A DNA stretch of 64,000 nucleotides from Heterobasidion occidentale (Eukaryota; Basidiomycota; Agaricomycetes; Russulales; Bondarzewiaceae). Below the pieces are notes generated by a model. That model was not told the DNA's origin. It was given only the letters and a program-made list of their open reading frames with translations, and searched no databases. Positions 47,357 through 61,746 of the stretch are shown here, piece by piece. The DNA lies in the NCBI GenBank assembly GCA_039111635.1, contig JBCAQO010000003.1, positions 620,001 to 684,000 of the forward strand. The letters are read 5' to 3'. Each line of letters opens with the position of its first letter. The stretch's first letter is position 1. The position numbers and the translations under genes are program-made.

Positions 47357-50313
47357 ATGCCGCCAAGGAGACGCCCCCAGTTCACACAGGAGAACATTGA
47401 CCAACAGTTGCAACAAATACATCTCCTCGACCCTTCATCTTCCTCAGAGAACCTTGAGCAGTTAGGGCCAATAATCAAGCAGATTCATCAGAACCGCCAG
47501 CAAGACGCCTACCTGCGGACACTCCAAACACTCATCGACGCGAAGGACGCCGAGATTGAAGCAATATGCGGAGACAATTACCAGGATTTCATCTCCTCCG
47601 TGTCTAATATGTTCACTCTCAAGTCGTACACGACTAATCTTCGGGACAAGATCACCACTCTCGATTCTAGCGTCTCTCAGGTCGGCCGCGGTCTTGCAGA
47701 GAAGAAGCGGGCGCTCTTGCAGTCCAAGAAGACTGCAGCTAACCTCGACGAGGCCATCGATAACCTGCAGGCGTGCTTGCGGGTGCTTGACGTCGTGGAT
47801 CGGGTTGGGGACATGGTGAAGGAGGCTAAATATTGGAGCGCGTTGAGGGTCTGTTCTTCCTCGGTGTAGTCTCATCGCTTCCTTGTTCTTATGAATATAT
47901 TTCATTATCAGTCTCTAGAAGACATTCAAACCATGCCTCCGACGTCGTTGTCGCAGACGCCCCTATTCCAGCACCTCCTCACATCGTTACCGTCGTTGCG
48001 GGGTCAGATCAAGGATGCCGTGACGGCATCAACTAAGCAGTGGTTGCTTGAGATCCGAAATATCAGCGCACAGGTAGGCAGGAGCGCGCTAGAAGCTATG
48101 GAGTATCGAACAAAGCGGTGGAAATCGCGCCGAGAGAAAGATCCTATGCTGAGATTGACTCGCGTTGGCAGCGCCGTGGAAACCGTAGCCTTTGAAAAGA
48201 CAGAATGTAGGCTTCATCCCGTTTGAGTTCAATGATACTGAATTGACCATGATTGTAGTCAATGTCCTTGAGAGCCTCCAGGTTGACTTCAAGCCGCTAT
48301 ATCAAAGTATCCACATATACACTACTCTGGACTCCATTGACGAATTGCGAAAGTCGTATCAAGCGGACCGAAAGGTATTTATTATGATCACTAGAAGGCT
48401 TGATCTCTCTCATCTTGAGTAGGCGCAATCAGATTTAATTTTGCCCAGTCCTCTCCAGCTATCACAACTGGTCCCACTAACCGAAGAAGTGACTGGTTTT
48501 TTCATTATCGAAGCCCATGTCTTGAGCACAACGGCGTCGTTCAGGTCAGAGCGCGATGTTGAAGAGCTGTGGGATGCGCTTGTGACGCGGTTGACTGGTG
48601 CCGTGGACTATGCTCTGAAGAATGAATCTGACCCGGAAGGATTCTTACGAGCCAAAGAAGACCTGATGGCTTTCATCATCACCTTAGAGGTAACGTCTGT
48701 TGATCGTCTCTCAATTGATGAAGAGTATGACATATCTTGCCCAGACGTATTCTTACTCCACCCAGTCGCTCCACTCCTTTGTCCTGCTCCTTTTCGAAAG
48801 GTATGCAATGATGCTGGAGAAACAATTTAGCAAGCGATTCAAGGACGTAAGCATTCCGTTCATTATCATCTGAGTCATCTGCACCTATCGTTCCGTGTTT
48901 AGATTATGGTTCAAGATGACTATCTGCCCATGCACGTTGACACAGCGGTGGAGAAAGATGCCGTACTCAAGATGGTATGGCTGAATAAAGCTGAGCAGGA
49001 TCAGCTAGTTCAGTGCGTGTCATGTTTCTTTCTTTTTCAGCGACCTTACGCTAAGCATCCGTTAACAGAGTGCCGACACCGCTCAATTTTCCGTGGTCCC
49101 AGAGCTTCTACCTCTGCTCTCAGGATGTGCGTCTCACCTTTCATATATTTCATCCACTTTAACGTCAAATGCCACCTTAAAACAGATTCGAAGCTTCGTA
49201 CAACGTTTCTACCAGTTCATCGAGGGGGTCTCGCAGCATCATCGAAATGTTGACGAGTTGTTAAGCAAAGTACCATTCTCTTTTCATGGAGGCTAGCAGT
49301 CGGTTGATGAACAACTTGAAGTCCTTGGACACTATTCTCTCCAATCACGTCAGTGACAGCATCGGAGACCGTCTTGCCAAGACGTCCACCCTTTCGCAAG
49401 TGGCACAAATCGTCACTAACCTTGAACACTTCGAGGTTGCATGCTCAGAGCTGGAGCGTTCCCTAACCAGTCTTCGGTGCGTCCCGACCTCCTCCCACAT
49501 CTGGTCCCAGTCACCCAATCTTCTCTCAGCTCCGTCCAAAGAGGCGGCACCATCCGCCTCACGGCCGCTCCCTCCTTCGCAAACACGCTCACGCGCGCCC
49601 TGGCGCGCATCAACGAGCTCATCACGTCCAAGCTGGACGACTTCTTCGAGCTATCCGAGTACGACTGGACGCCGGCCGCGCGCGAGGACGCGCCGAGCAT
49701 GTACCTCTACGAGCTCGTCAACTGGCTCACGACTGTCGTCGACTCGCTGGTGATCAAGGAGACGTACAAAGAGGATGCCTATCGCGGCGCCGTGTCCTAC
49801 ATCGCGCAGTGCTTGATGGTGCGTCAGAGCAAATCGGGGGCCCGCGATCCCTCGATAGACACCAAGGCCGGGGCTGATCGCTCTAGCGCATAGGACTTCT
49901 TGACAGATCGCAATATCCCGATGATGAATGAGAATGCGATCTCCAACATCCTCATTGACGTCGAGTTCCTGGAAGACCAGTTCAAGACCAGCGGGCGTTC
50001 GCACCTGATCACTGTCTTTGGCGAGCTGCGCTCCGTAAGGCCACGCCTCCGTCCATTTTTCTCCAGCTGACGATACCGTCTGCACACACAGACGACATCT
50101 ATCGTCCTCAACAACACCGTTTCGGAATACCTCGTCCCCGCGAACCGCCAAGCTTCCTACAGCAACGTCAGGCCGAAACGCCTCCAAGCGCTCTTGGAGA
50201 AGCTCGCCAAGTACGGGGGTTCGTGCAGAGACAGTCGGTCGAGAGAGTTGGGCGAGAAGCGCAGGAAGGAAGCTGATGCTGTGGGGCGTCTGTTCCCTGG
50301 AGAGAGTCGGTAG
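47357..50313 (+). CDS. SEC15: Exocyst complex component Sec15
   Basis: Twelve exons: 47357-47848, 47912-48206, 48259-48374, 48423-48689, 48745-48846, 48903-49012, 49069-49126, 49186-49269, 49322-49476, 49530-49818, 49894-50034, 50092-50313; 776 residues, frame intact. An N-terminal coiled-coil (to about residue 160) precedes the helical-bundle Sec15 domain. Landmarks are VDFKPLYQSIHIYTTLDS, DELRKSYQADRKAQSDLIL, FIEGVSQHHRNVDELL, IVTNLEHFEVAC, and NELITSKLDDFFELSEYDW. Sec15 links the Rab GTPase Sec4 on secretory vesicles to the exocyst at the plasma membrane. Length agrees with fungal Sec15. It converges on Arf1 (393 bp between stops). Confidence 0.93.
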
Positions 50314-50706
50314 CCCTCGAGATCGTGCGGACTGACCTTGGACTGTATTTTTCTTTACTGTACGCTTCTTGTCAATCGTCGATAACAATACATGAGGCTG
50401 TATGTAAGCTCTGATTTCGAGAGAATACGCGTCTTCGATTTTATAGAAACCATGGCGCCGGTACAGATGTACACGAAGAGTTTAAAAGCTTTGTTAGGAA
50501 AGGGACTCCGTGGTGCGACAAGAAGAAAAAGGGCCAAGAGACAGGTAATAAGAGGGAAGATAAGGACAGCAGGGCGTGAATGGCAAGTATGACGGAGGCA
50601 GCGATGCGGTGCACGTTTTTTCGTTATCGTGAGGGATCATAATATGTGTATGACAAGACACTAAGCAAGGACCCAGGACGAACACGAACGAAACTACAGA
50701 GACCCC
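50314..50706. other. Intergenic, convergent 3' ends
   Basis: 393 bp between the Sec15 and Arf1 stops. No gene or motif is recognised. Confidence 0.6.
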
Positions 50707-51921
<1,215 letters not shown>

Positions 51922-54503
51922 TCAGTCATACGGCGCGACGTGGAGTTGTGCGCAAATTTCACCCACATGAGAGTACATAGTCAGGTGCAATTTAGGGAAG
52001 AACTGCTCCGTCGCAGAGCGCCCTTCCTTCGTCTTCCACTCCGCGGGCGGGCGGGTCTCCGGCGGCTGGGCAGACGCGTCCAGCGACATGCTATCAAAGT
52101 GCTGCAGCAAGCGGATGAGCATGAACGACATCTCGTTGTACGCGAACTGTACACAATCCCGCAGGACAACCAGTGAGCGTCATCCGATACGCACCCGCCA
52201 TGACGCACCTGCTGGCCTAGACAGATCCGTGGCCCGGCATTGAACGGGAGGAAGATGAACGGGTTTGGAAGGAGGTATTTCTTCAGCCGTTCGTCGAGGA
52301 ATCGGTCGGGATCGAACTCCAGAGCTATTCAAAGGGGTAAAGTTCGAGGTCCACAAGGAACACCAGGCTCAACAGACTCACCGTCGGGGCCCCATAGATC
52401 GGTCCGCCGATGCATCATAAATACCGAGTAAGGGACACTGCACCAAACTGAGTTATCGACGTGTAAAATCTATGAGCGCTCGACCAGAACGGCACCTCGT
52501 CTTTGCGGGGATATAGATTGGCTTCTGGGATCTATCGCGAGCGGGCCAGGTTGTCGCGTTGACAGTCTCACTATCGCACGGACTCATCAGGGAAGTGAAG
52601 GACTCTGGCTGAGTACCCTTACCGAACGTTGAATGGCCTTTTCGAGAATCCTCGTCAGTAGATGCCGCAGTTGAGTCCGATCCAGTATAGAAGCTCACAC
52701 AGGTGGGAACAGCCGTAGAGTTTCGTTGATGACGGCCCTGAGGAACTTCATGTCTCGAATATTGTCGTAGGACGGCCGTTGCGACGGACCCACTTTCTCC
52801 AGCACCTCAGTCCGCAGGCGCGCGAAGATTTCGGGATGTGTGGACAAGAGGTACACCACAAAAGTCAAGGTCGCTGCAGTCTACACGGCCTTGTGTCAGC
52901 ACGAAAGGTGCATGCATCATTTGAAAAACGCACGGTGTCGCGACCAGCAAGCAGGATGTTGAGGGTCTCATCTTTGAGGACCTTCGGGTCTGCAGACGCA
53001 CGCACGTCAGTCTACACACCCAAGTCGCCGTGGATCTGAAACAACTCGCCGTCGGTGATCTTGACCAGATGATCCAACAAAGTCGCGTCCTCCTCCACTT
53101 CGCCATCCGCACCAGCCGCCGTCATCTCGCCAATGCTACTGCCCTGAACCTTAGCCTCAACAGACACCATCCCCCTCCTCCTGCGCTCCTTCGCCAGCGC
53201 ATCCTTCAGAATTGGGCCCAAGAACGCGTCGACAACTTGCATCGGCGCGCGCGCCTCGTCCCGGCGCATCTCTTTCAGCGGCCACAGCATCTTGCCGACC
53301 CTCGCGCGCGCCGCGATGACGGTCTGCGCGCGGGAGAAAGCGTTCGAGAACTGCTCGGCGAACGAGAGCGGGCCTGATGCCGGAGACGCCGCGGTGGGAG
53401 CCGTATGGGGGTACGGAAGACCGGTGGAGAGGCTGTGCACGCAGGACCCGAAGAGGAATTCGGTCGCAGAATCAAGAGTGAAGCGGGAGACGAGGTCCTA
53501 TTGCACAATAAAAATAAGATGATCATCGTAGGTTGCGGGAGAGATGGCAGGCGCGTACCTGGAAGTCGACGGCATATCCGTCGCCGAAGCGCGTCTTCAT
53601 CTGGGCAATGGCGTCCTCCGCGTGCCGGTCGAAGATGTCAAAATGGGAGATACGCTCGCGGGAAAAAAATGGGCGCGTCATCGAGCGGTGAAACCTATAA
53701 ACGGGTCAAAAAAAACAGCGGTTTCAGCTTCAAGTGGCGGCGCTCACTTCCACATGTCGCCTGGCGGAGGCAGATTTTAGTGTAAATCCCAGGCGTCTCA
53801 GGTAGAACTCACCGTCAGAGTTGAAGACGCCAACGCCGAGGACGGAGTTCATGCATTTCTGAAAGGCATCACCTGCACATAAAATCAAACTGACGTCCTC
53901 TACGGACGGACTGATGTGAGATACCTTTCACGTAGTTTGTGAAATCAGTGGACAATATGATCTGCACCGGAAAGACGCTAATCAATGAACAGAAAGAAAG
54001 CGGATGATAAGTCCTACTTTGATGTGCTCCGGATCAATGGTGAAGATAGAATCAACCCAAAGAACCCGAGTGTTTACAGTGGTTCCACATTCTCGTATGA
54101 TGGTCCACAGGCTATCCGCTACAAACCTCGCCTCTGAGACGACAAATGACGAGTGATCCCTGCGATGCGTATACGCACCAGGATATCCGTTCTCAAACTC
54201 CTGCATGAACTTGGCCGTCAAGTCCCAGTTCCCAATCCACTTGCCGTTGTACCTAGGGACGAGCACGGCGCCCATTCTGTCTGCCTCCCGTTGATTCCGG
54301 TACGCGAGGACATTGATGCGGACGGCGACCACGACGGGGGGCGTCGCGAGCAGGACCAGGACAAAGAACCACGTTGGAACGAATACGTCAAAATACGAGC
54401 GCAGGACACTCCGAGTCGCGACGACGACGAGAGAGGGTGGGACTAGATTCTTGAGCAAGCCGCGAGCGAGGAAGGGGATTCCCGGGGGAACGCGCGACGA
54501 CAT
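51922..54503 (-). CDS. Cytochrome P450, CYP63-type
   Basis: Fourteen exons: 54503-54179, 54118-54018, 53961-53925, 53872-53813, 53760-53748, 53694-53559, 53497-53050, 52989-52934, 52880-52699, 52637-52623, 52582-52496, 52437-52382, 52324-52209, 52146-51922; 618 residues, all phases consistent. N-terminus [12 protein letters not shown], membrane helices, [14 protein letters not shown]-helix [14 protein letters not shown]-helix region [13 protein letters not shown]-helix [22 protein letters not shown], and haem loop [18 protein letters not shown]. The CYP63 family in white-rot fungi oxidises alkanes, fatty acids and aromatic xenobiotics at the ER. Micro-exons of 13 nt and 15 nt occur, and the intron 52990-53049 has a GC donor (GCGAGT). 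Unlike the other P450 in this window, it is intact. Confidence 0.9.
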
Positions 54504-54993
54504 GTCGATGTTAGTGTGTCGTGAGAGCGAAGGAGAGATAGTGGAGAGATGGCCTGCAAGTGCCCATGTCCTAGCACCTTAAATTAAGATCTTTCGGCCA
54601 TGTTATATATTGAGATCGAAGCCCGAGAGTGGTGTGCCTCGGGCGAAGCGGTCATGCAATGATCATATGATGTAGTGGTTTGACATGAAAGATTTCATAA
54701 TGACGAGGGCCGCATGATGGATCCGTGGTCCATTGTGGAAGATTGCCATGTCTTGCTCTGTTCCGCTAGTGTTCCGCTGTGCAAACTGCTGGAAAAAAGA
54801 GTGAGGACGACTTTAATTTGTCGACGATTGATCGTAGTGACGTCAAGACATCTTCCCAGACGCTGCCAAACTGAGCCAAACTTGAAGCATGCATGTCAAA
54901 ATAGCTGAAATCGTCGCCCAAGTGCTGGGGACTAAGTTCGCAATAATTAAAAGCATCTACATACAGACACAGCCTATCCCATCAACAAGACCC
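54504..54993. other. Intergenic, CYP63 promoter and CPSF2 3' end
   Basis: 490 bp between two minus-strand genes. No clear site is recognised. Confidence 0.5.
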
Positions 54994-57900
54994 TCACGCC
55001 GCAACCAGCGCGTGCAGGCCATAAATCTCCTTCCTGACCTTATAATACACCTCCGAAACAGTGCCCTCCATCTCCACCCGGCCGCGCGCCGTCTTGCGCA
55101 CCGCGACGCTCCCGCCCAGGTCGTCGAGGCCGCTCCCGCCCTGCCGCGCAGACGCCCCGCAGATCAGCACGCCCTCGCCGACGAGCTCCGCCTGGACGCC
55201 GATGGACGCGAGGCGCGCTTTCAGCGCCGTCAGCTTGAGCTCCCCGATCATCGTCGAGTTGGGGAGGCGCTGGGTCGGGCGGGCGCCGAGCGGGCGCGGG
55301 GCGGAAGGCGCGAGGACGGCGGGGATAGGCGCTGCAGCGCCGGACACGGCGATGGCAGGCTCGAGCGTGGGCACAGTCGACATGGCGGACATGGAGATGC
55401 GCCCGGTCACATAGCCGACCTCGTTGTCTTCAAACTGAAGAAAAAAGAGTTTCAGACCAAGCGCCGGATCGTGTCGAATGGGGAAGTAAGGGCACATACC
55501 CGTGACATTTTGATGGACGCAAGGAGCTCGTCGCTGAGCGATATCGAGAAACTGTTGGTGTTCTGGCCGATCTGGATGGACTCGCCCTGCGACGGTGCGT
55601 AGATGTCCTTCGTCATCGAGCGAATGTTGGCGCAGCTCTCGATGAGAGCGTCCGTCGCGCTCGGAGGCGCGTGCACTATGATCTGTTGTTACTCGATGAA
55701 TAAAAGATGGTACATGAAACGAGACAACGAGACGGACCATCTTGCGCGGGTTGACTTGCGGGATGATCGTTTTTGTGGCCCTCCCGTCGTTCAAACCTTC
55801 CAAGTCAACGAACAGAAGTCGACATGCCAGCTGAACGTCCACTGTGGTAGAAATGAACTTGGATGGCGGCTCTTTTGGGGCTTTCTGAGGAACAAGCGTC
55901 AGAACGAAAACACAGAATCCGTATTGCTCGCATCGGGCTCACCTTCGCTTCCTCCTCCTTCCTCTTCTGCTCCTTGACCTCATCGTCCTCGTCCTCTTCT
56001 TCGATGATCTTCCCCCTCCGCAACCACATCCCCACGTCCACGACCTCCCCATACTCGTCCACCTTCCTCTTCTTCTCCACATACGGAAACATCCTAAACC
56101 GCTGCGTCTCCCGCCCGGAGCTCTTGAAAAAGCTCGTCGCGCGCGCCACATTCCCCTTCAAATAGATGTCAAACGACAGCAGCTGCTTCGTCCCGTCGTC
56201 CGCGTCGAGCTTGCCCCAGTCCGCCTCGCCCATGCTGTCCGCGTCCTGCCGTCGTCGCCGCTCGCGCTTGGGCTCCGCGTCGCCGCCCCCGAGCGCGCGC
56301 TCGACGTCTTCCTCGTCCTCTTCCTCGTCGGAGTCGGAGTCGCTGTCCTCCTCGTCTTCGTCCGCTTCAAGCAGCTGCTGCGTGCGCGCCATGGCAGCCT
56401 GGTGTGCCGCCTGCTTTTCCTTCGCCGCGCGCTCCCTCTGGAGGAACAGCTCGAGCTCAGTGCCTTGCAAGGGGACCTTCGAGTTGAGCTAAACGGATGG
56501 CCCGTGCGTCAGACGAAGCTCTCGGTCTTCGTAATACGAGAAAACACGTTACTTGTAGCTGTAGAACGCCGTCCATCATGATGTTGCTCCCGATCTTGCC
56601 CTTGTCCCATTTATCCTCCGCCCGCTGCGAGTTGTTCCACTTGTCGAACAGGACCCGCCCGAGCGTGCCCTCCTCGCCTCTGGCGGTGAGCAGCACGACG
56701 TTGTCCGGCACCGTCGCGAAGTCCGCGAACAGCGCGCGCGAGGGCCCGTGCGAGAGCGACGCGGGCACCGCGAGGATCAGCTTCGGGTCCTTCGACGAGT
56801 AAGTCTGCATCAGCGCCTGCGGGCTCATGAAGAACTCGAGGTGTCTGCGCGCGCCCCAACGTCAGCACAGATCAGCGGGCCCGCCGCGGCCGCAGCAACG
56901 CAACACGCGCGCGTGAGGTGGATGGAGACGCACTTGAATCGCAGGGCAAACGCGCCGACGGCGTCGTCGTCCACGTCGTCGTCGCGCTTCCGCTTCCCCC
57001 GGCCACGCTTCCCGTCCGTCACCTCCTGCCCGACATCCTCTTGCTAACCGTGCCACCGAGCCACTCCATCATGCTCCGCACGAACGTCAGCATCTCGCGG
57101 CCGGTGCGCGAGAGCAGGCATATGGGGTACTTGAGCCGCGCGTACGACCAGTGCTGGTCGAGCAGTACGAGGAGCTCGAGAACGCGGGTGCTGGCGTCGC
57201 AGGGAAGCAGGAGCGAGGAGCGCGAGGAGAGCGTGGCCGTGATGCAGTCTGAGACGCGCGTCAGACGTGGTTGCGGCCGTAGAGTCAATTCTGAAACGTG
57301 AGACGGAACACGCACCGATGAGCGTCGCGTCTCGGTCCTTCCGCCGACTGCTCAGCACGTCTGCGCGCTCCGCGTCCGTGATGAGCAGGTCCGGGCGCGC
57401 AAGGGGCTCGAAGACGCCGCCCGCGGCCTGGCGCATGAGCACGGTGCCGTCGAGGTGGCGTTCGCGCATGTGGTTCATGTTGACCGCGTATAGAATCGTG
57501 CCTGCAGACGGCGAGCGAATCTTCCATATCGTGCCCCCGAGCGTGTGTCCGGCGTTGAACGGCGTGATGGTGAGGCCCTGACACTTCCCTGCGAAAAGAG
57601 AAATGGGCGACGACGAGCGCTGGAGGACGGTGCGAGAGACGTACCCTGGAGATGGGTCGGCTGAGAGTACCGCAATGTGTTGATGGAGTCGAACGCGTCG
57701 TGCACTTCCTGCGGCGTCGCGACGTATTTCCCCGTGGTGTTCTCAGCAGCCGGCGACCCCCGCTCGCCCTCGCTCGGGCCGTCCTCGCGCACGTCCATCG
57801 CCTCTTGCGCGTCCTTGTCCTCTTCGTCGCGCATCTTCGCCTCTGCATGCCCATCCACGTCCTGCTCGTCTCGGAGGCCGTCCACCTCTTCGGAGGCGGC

Positions 57901-58304
57901 GATGCGGGCCATGGCTTGGACCGGCAGCGTCGAGTACGCGGGGGCTTTGAGGCCCCATCGCGAGTACGCGTAAGGGTACAGCCCAGAGTGCGCTAGGTCT
58001 CCATGCGACAGGAGAACGAGGTCGATCTTCGGCGCTATCCTGAGAGCCAAAACGGGGCGTCATAAATCGTCTCATCAATAAGAAGCAGGGAGACGCACTC
58101 TCGCAGTCTCTCGCAGTACTGTTCCCAGTGGAACGCCTGGTCTTTGATGTCGTCGTCTGTCAGCGACGAGGACGAGGGCTCTGGGCACCAGTTTGGGGAG
58201 CCGCAGTCAAGGAGTATGTGGACGTCGTCTACCTGGAGGAGGTAGGCGAGGGGGACGGATCGCGACGAGCGCGCGGAGCCAGAGAGCGGTGTGAAAGTGA
58301 GCAT
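54994..58304 (-). CDS. CFT2: Cleavage and polyadenylation specificity factor subunit 2 (CPSF2/Cft2), one apparent frameshift
   Basis: Nine exons: 58304-58099, 58039-57645, 57588-57316, 57248-56934, 56844-56553, 56488-55943, 55884-55738, 55682-55500, 55434-54994; about 932 codons. A metallo-beta-lactamase plus beta-CASP protein of the pre-mRNA 3'-end machinery. Landmarks are the start MLTFTPLSGS, LLDCG, SHGDLAHSG (the degraded metal motif expected for CPSF2, which is non-catalytic, unlike CPSF73), LTITPFNAGHTLGGTIWKI, FEPLARPDLLITDAE, an acidic insertion EDEEDSDSDSDEEEDEED, GEVVDVGMWLRRGKI, and the IIPQVNPRKMIIVHAPP block. In exon 4 one base is missing near 57037-57042: TVSK and VGQEVTDG are in different frames, and the exon length is one short for its phases. 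The stretch is otherwise intact, so a sequencing error is likely. It is divergent from QPRT. Confidence 0.88.
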
Positions 58305-59928
<1,624 letters not shown>

Positions 59929-60158
59929 GCCACGCCGGTCGGGCGATCAAGTTAAATGTTAACGGTAGTTTTGTTCGGGGAACACAGGAAGATCACACTA
60001 TCAGGCGGACAGGCGGGGGTATCGCGACGATTCGCATGCTGTACTGTACGCTATCAACCCCAAAAATCAGATGTACTTTTGCCCTCTCCCCCACCCCTTC
60101 CTTCCCACAGACCTGAAGCCTGAGGCCTGAGCGCGTGTGCGTTGTGCGCGCGCGCGCT
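59929..60158. other. Intergenic, convergent 3' ends of QPRT and ACMSD-like gene
   Basis: 230 bp between two inward-facing stops; it holds both 3' UTRs. No other signal is seen. Confidence 0.6.
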
Positions 60159-61598
60159 TCACGGAGCGAGACCGAACAGCTCGAGCGCGTTCCCGCCCTT
60201 GACGCCCGCCTTGTCCGCCGCGGACCACCCAGCGACCCCGTCGATCGCCTCGAGGTTCTCCACGACGCTCCGCCACCGCGCGCTCTCGTCCAGCGGCGGG
60301 AAAAACGGGTGGTCCGTGCCGAACAGCATCCTCCTGCTCCCCGCGTTCCTCTCGCCCCCTCCTTCGCCGCCCTCTCCCTCAGCGACAGCCGCCACAGCGC
60401 CAGCCGCGTGCGGCGCGCCCTGCGCCGAGGCGAAGCGCGCGGCGCGCCCGACGGCGTCGGCGACGAACGCGAGCTCGGCGGACCCGTACGCGACGGCGTC
60501 GAAGTAGAGCCTGCCGAGGTACCAGCGCGCGTCGTGCTGCAGGCGGGCGGCGACGACGGGGTCGTGCGCGATGCAGGACGCGAGGCGCGAGGAGAGCTGC
60601 GGGAGCGCGCCGCCCGCGTGGGCGAGGAGGATGCGGAGGCGCGGGTGGCGGTCGAGCACGCCTGCGAGGATGAGGCGCGTGATGGCCTGTCCGTCGGCGA
60701 CGCGCAGAAGTAAGATAAAATAAAATGAAGAGAGAGAGAGAGAAAGAGAAAGAGCGGGTTAGAAGGCGGGGCGGTGGGCGGGACGCGGCCGTCGGGTGCT
60801 CACCGTCGTCGTCTCGAACGGGAAGCCGAGTGCGAGGGGGAGCACGTGGCCGTTATCGGCGTCGCCCCAGGCCTGCGCGCCGACGCCGTAGTGCGGGTGG
60901 AGGAAGACGACGAGGCCGGTGTCGGCGAGGGCGGCCCAGAGGGGCTCGAGGGCGGGGTCGTCGAGGCCGTTGCCCGCGGCGCGTGTGCCGAGGATGACGC
61001 CGCGGATGTGGGGGTGGGACGCGGCGAGGTGGGCGACGGCGGCGGGGAGGGCGGCGGGGGGCGTGCCGGGGACGAGGGGGAGGAGGCCGAAGCCGTAGAG
61101 GCGCTTGAGGGCGGGGGCGGACGCGGCGGGGGGCGCGGTGGAGCAGTAGGACTCGAGGTCGGCGTTGAGGTCGCGGGCGAGGGTCTGGGCGGCGGGGAAG
61201 GAGAGGAAGTCGAGCCAGGGGTTGGCGGTGCTGCGAGGAGACGGTGAGCGGTGAGCGGTGATCGAGTCGGTGGAAGGGGCAGGCTTGCCTGACGATGGAG
61301 ATGTCGATGCCGTGCTTGTCCATGAATTTTAGCTTCTCGTCTCTGTCCCAGTACTGATGTGCGCGATCAGGACTGCCAGGCGGGGGGCGGCAGGGATGGG
61401 CAGAGAGCGCACCTGGGGGCCGACGGGGCGACCGCCGCTGGGCTCATCGTCCAAGATGACGAGGCGATCCTCTGCGAGCCCCGAGGGGGTTGTGCGCGTG
61501 AGGATGCGGGGTGCGGCGGTGCGGGAGCGCAGGACGGAGGCGTAGCGCGGGAGATATACGTGGGTGTGTATGTCGACTACGAGCCTGGAGAGGGCCAT
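60159..61598 (-). CDS. Amidohydrolase-family decarboxylase, ACMSD-like
   Basis: Four exons: 61598-61413, 61353-61289, 61230-60804, 60686-60159; 401 residues. The amidohydrolase TIM-barrel metal ligands are visible: DIHTH near residue 9, FLHPHYG, LLAHAGGALP, and FGTDHPFFPP. Other family text is EKLKFMDKHGIDISI, ANPWLDFLSFP, ILGTRAAGNGLDDPAL, and GHVLPLALGFPFETT. The closest functional match I recognise is 2-amino-3-carboxymuconate-6-semialdehyde decarboxylase (ACMSD), which diverts the kynurenine pathway from quinolinate; related decarboxylases (gamma-resorcylate, isoorotate) share the fold, so substrate is inferred. Intron 2 (61231-61288) has a GC donor (GCAAGC). Intron 3 has a GA-rich microsatellite. 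It is tail-to-tail with QPRT. Confidence 0.82.
60727..60756. repeat. GA-rich microsatellite in ACMSD-like intron 3
   Basis: A run of GA dinucleotides with occasional AAA lies in the 117-nt intron 60687-60803. Intron variation is the only effect expected. Confidence 0.75.
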
Positions 61599-61746
61599 TT
61601 TGTGTGCGGGGGCGTCTGGGAGAGAGCGCGGGCGAGCATGGCTACAGCTAATCTAGGATGCACATGGCCGCGTCCCTCGATAGCACATAGGAACGCCCAC
61701 GTGATCCATCCTCGCTCCTCCCCGCGCTGCCGCCTCAACACAAGCC
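61599..61746. other. Short divergent promoter, ACMSD-like gene / coiled-coil gene
   Basis: 148 bp between outward-facing starts, so both promoters must be compact or overlap. Confidence 0.5.
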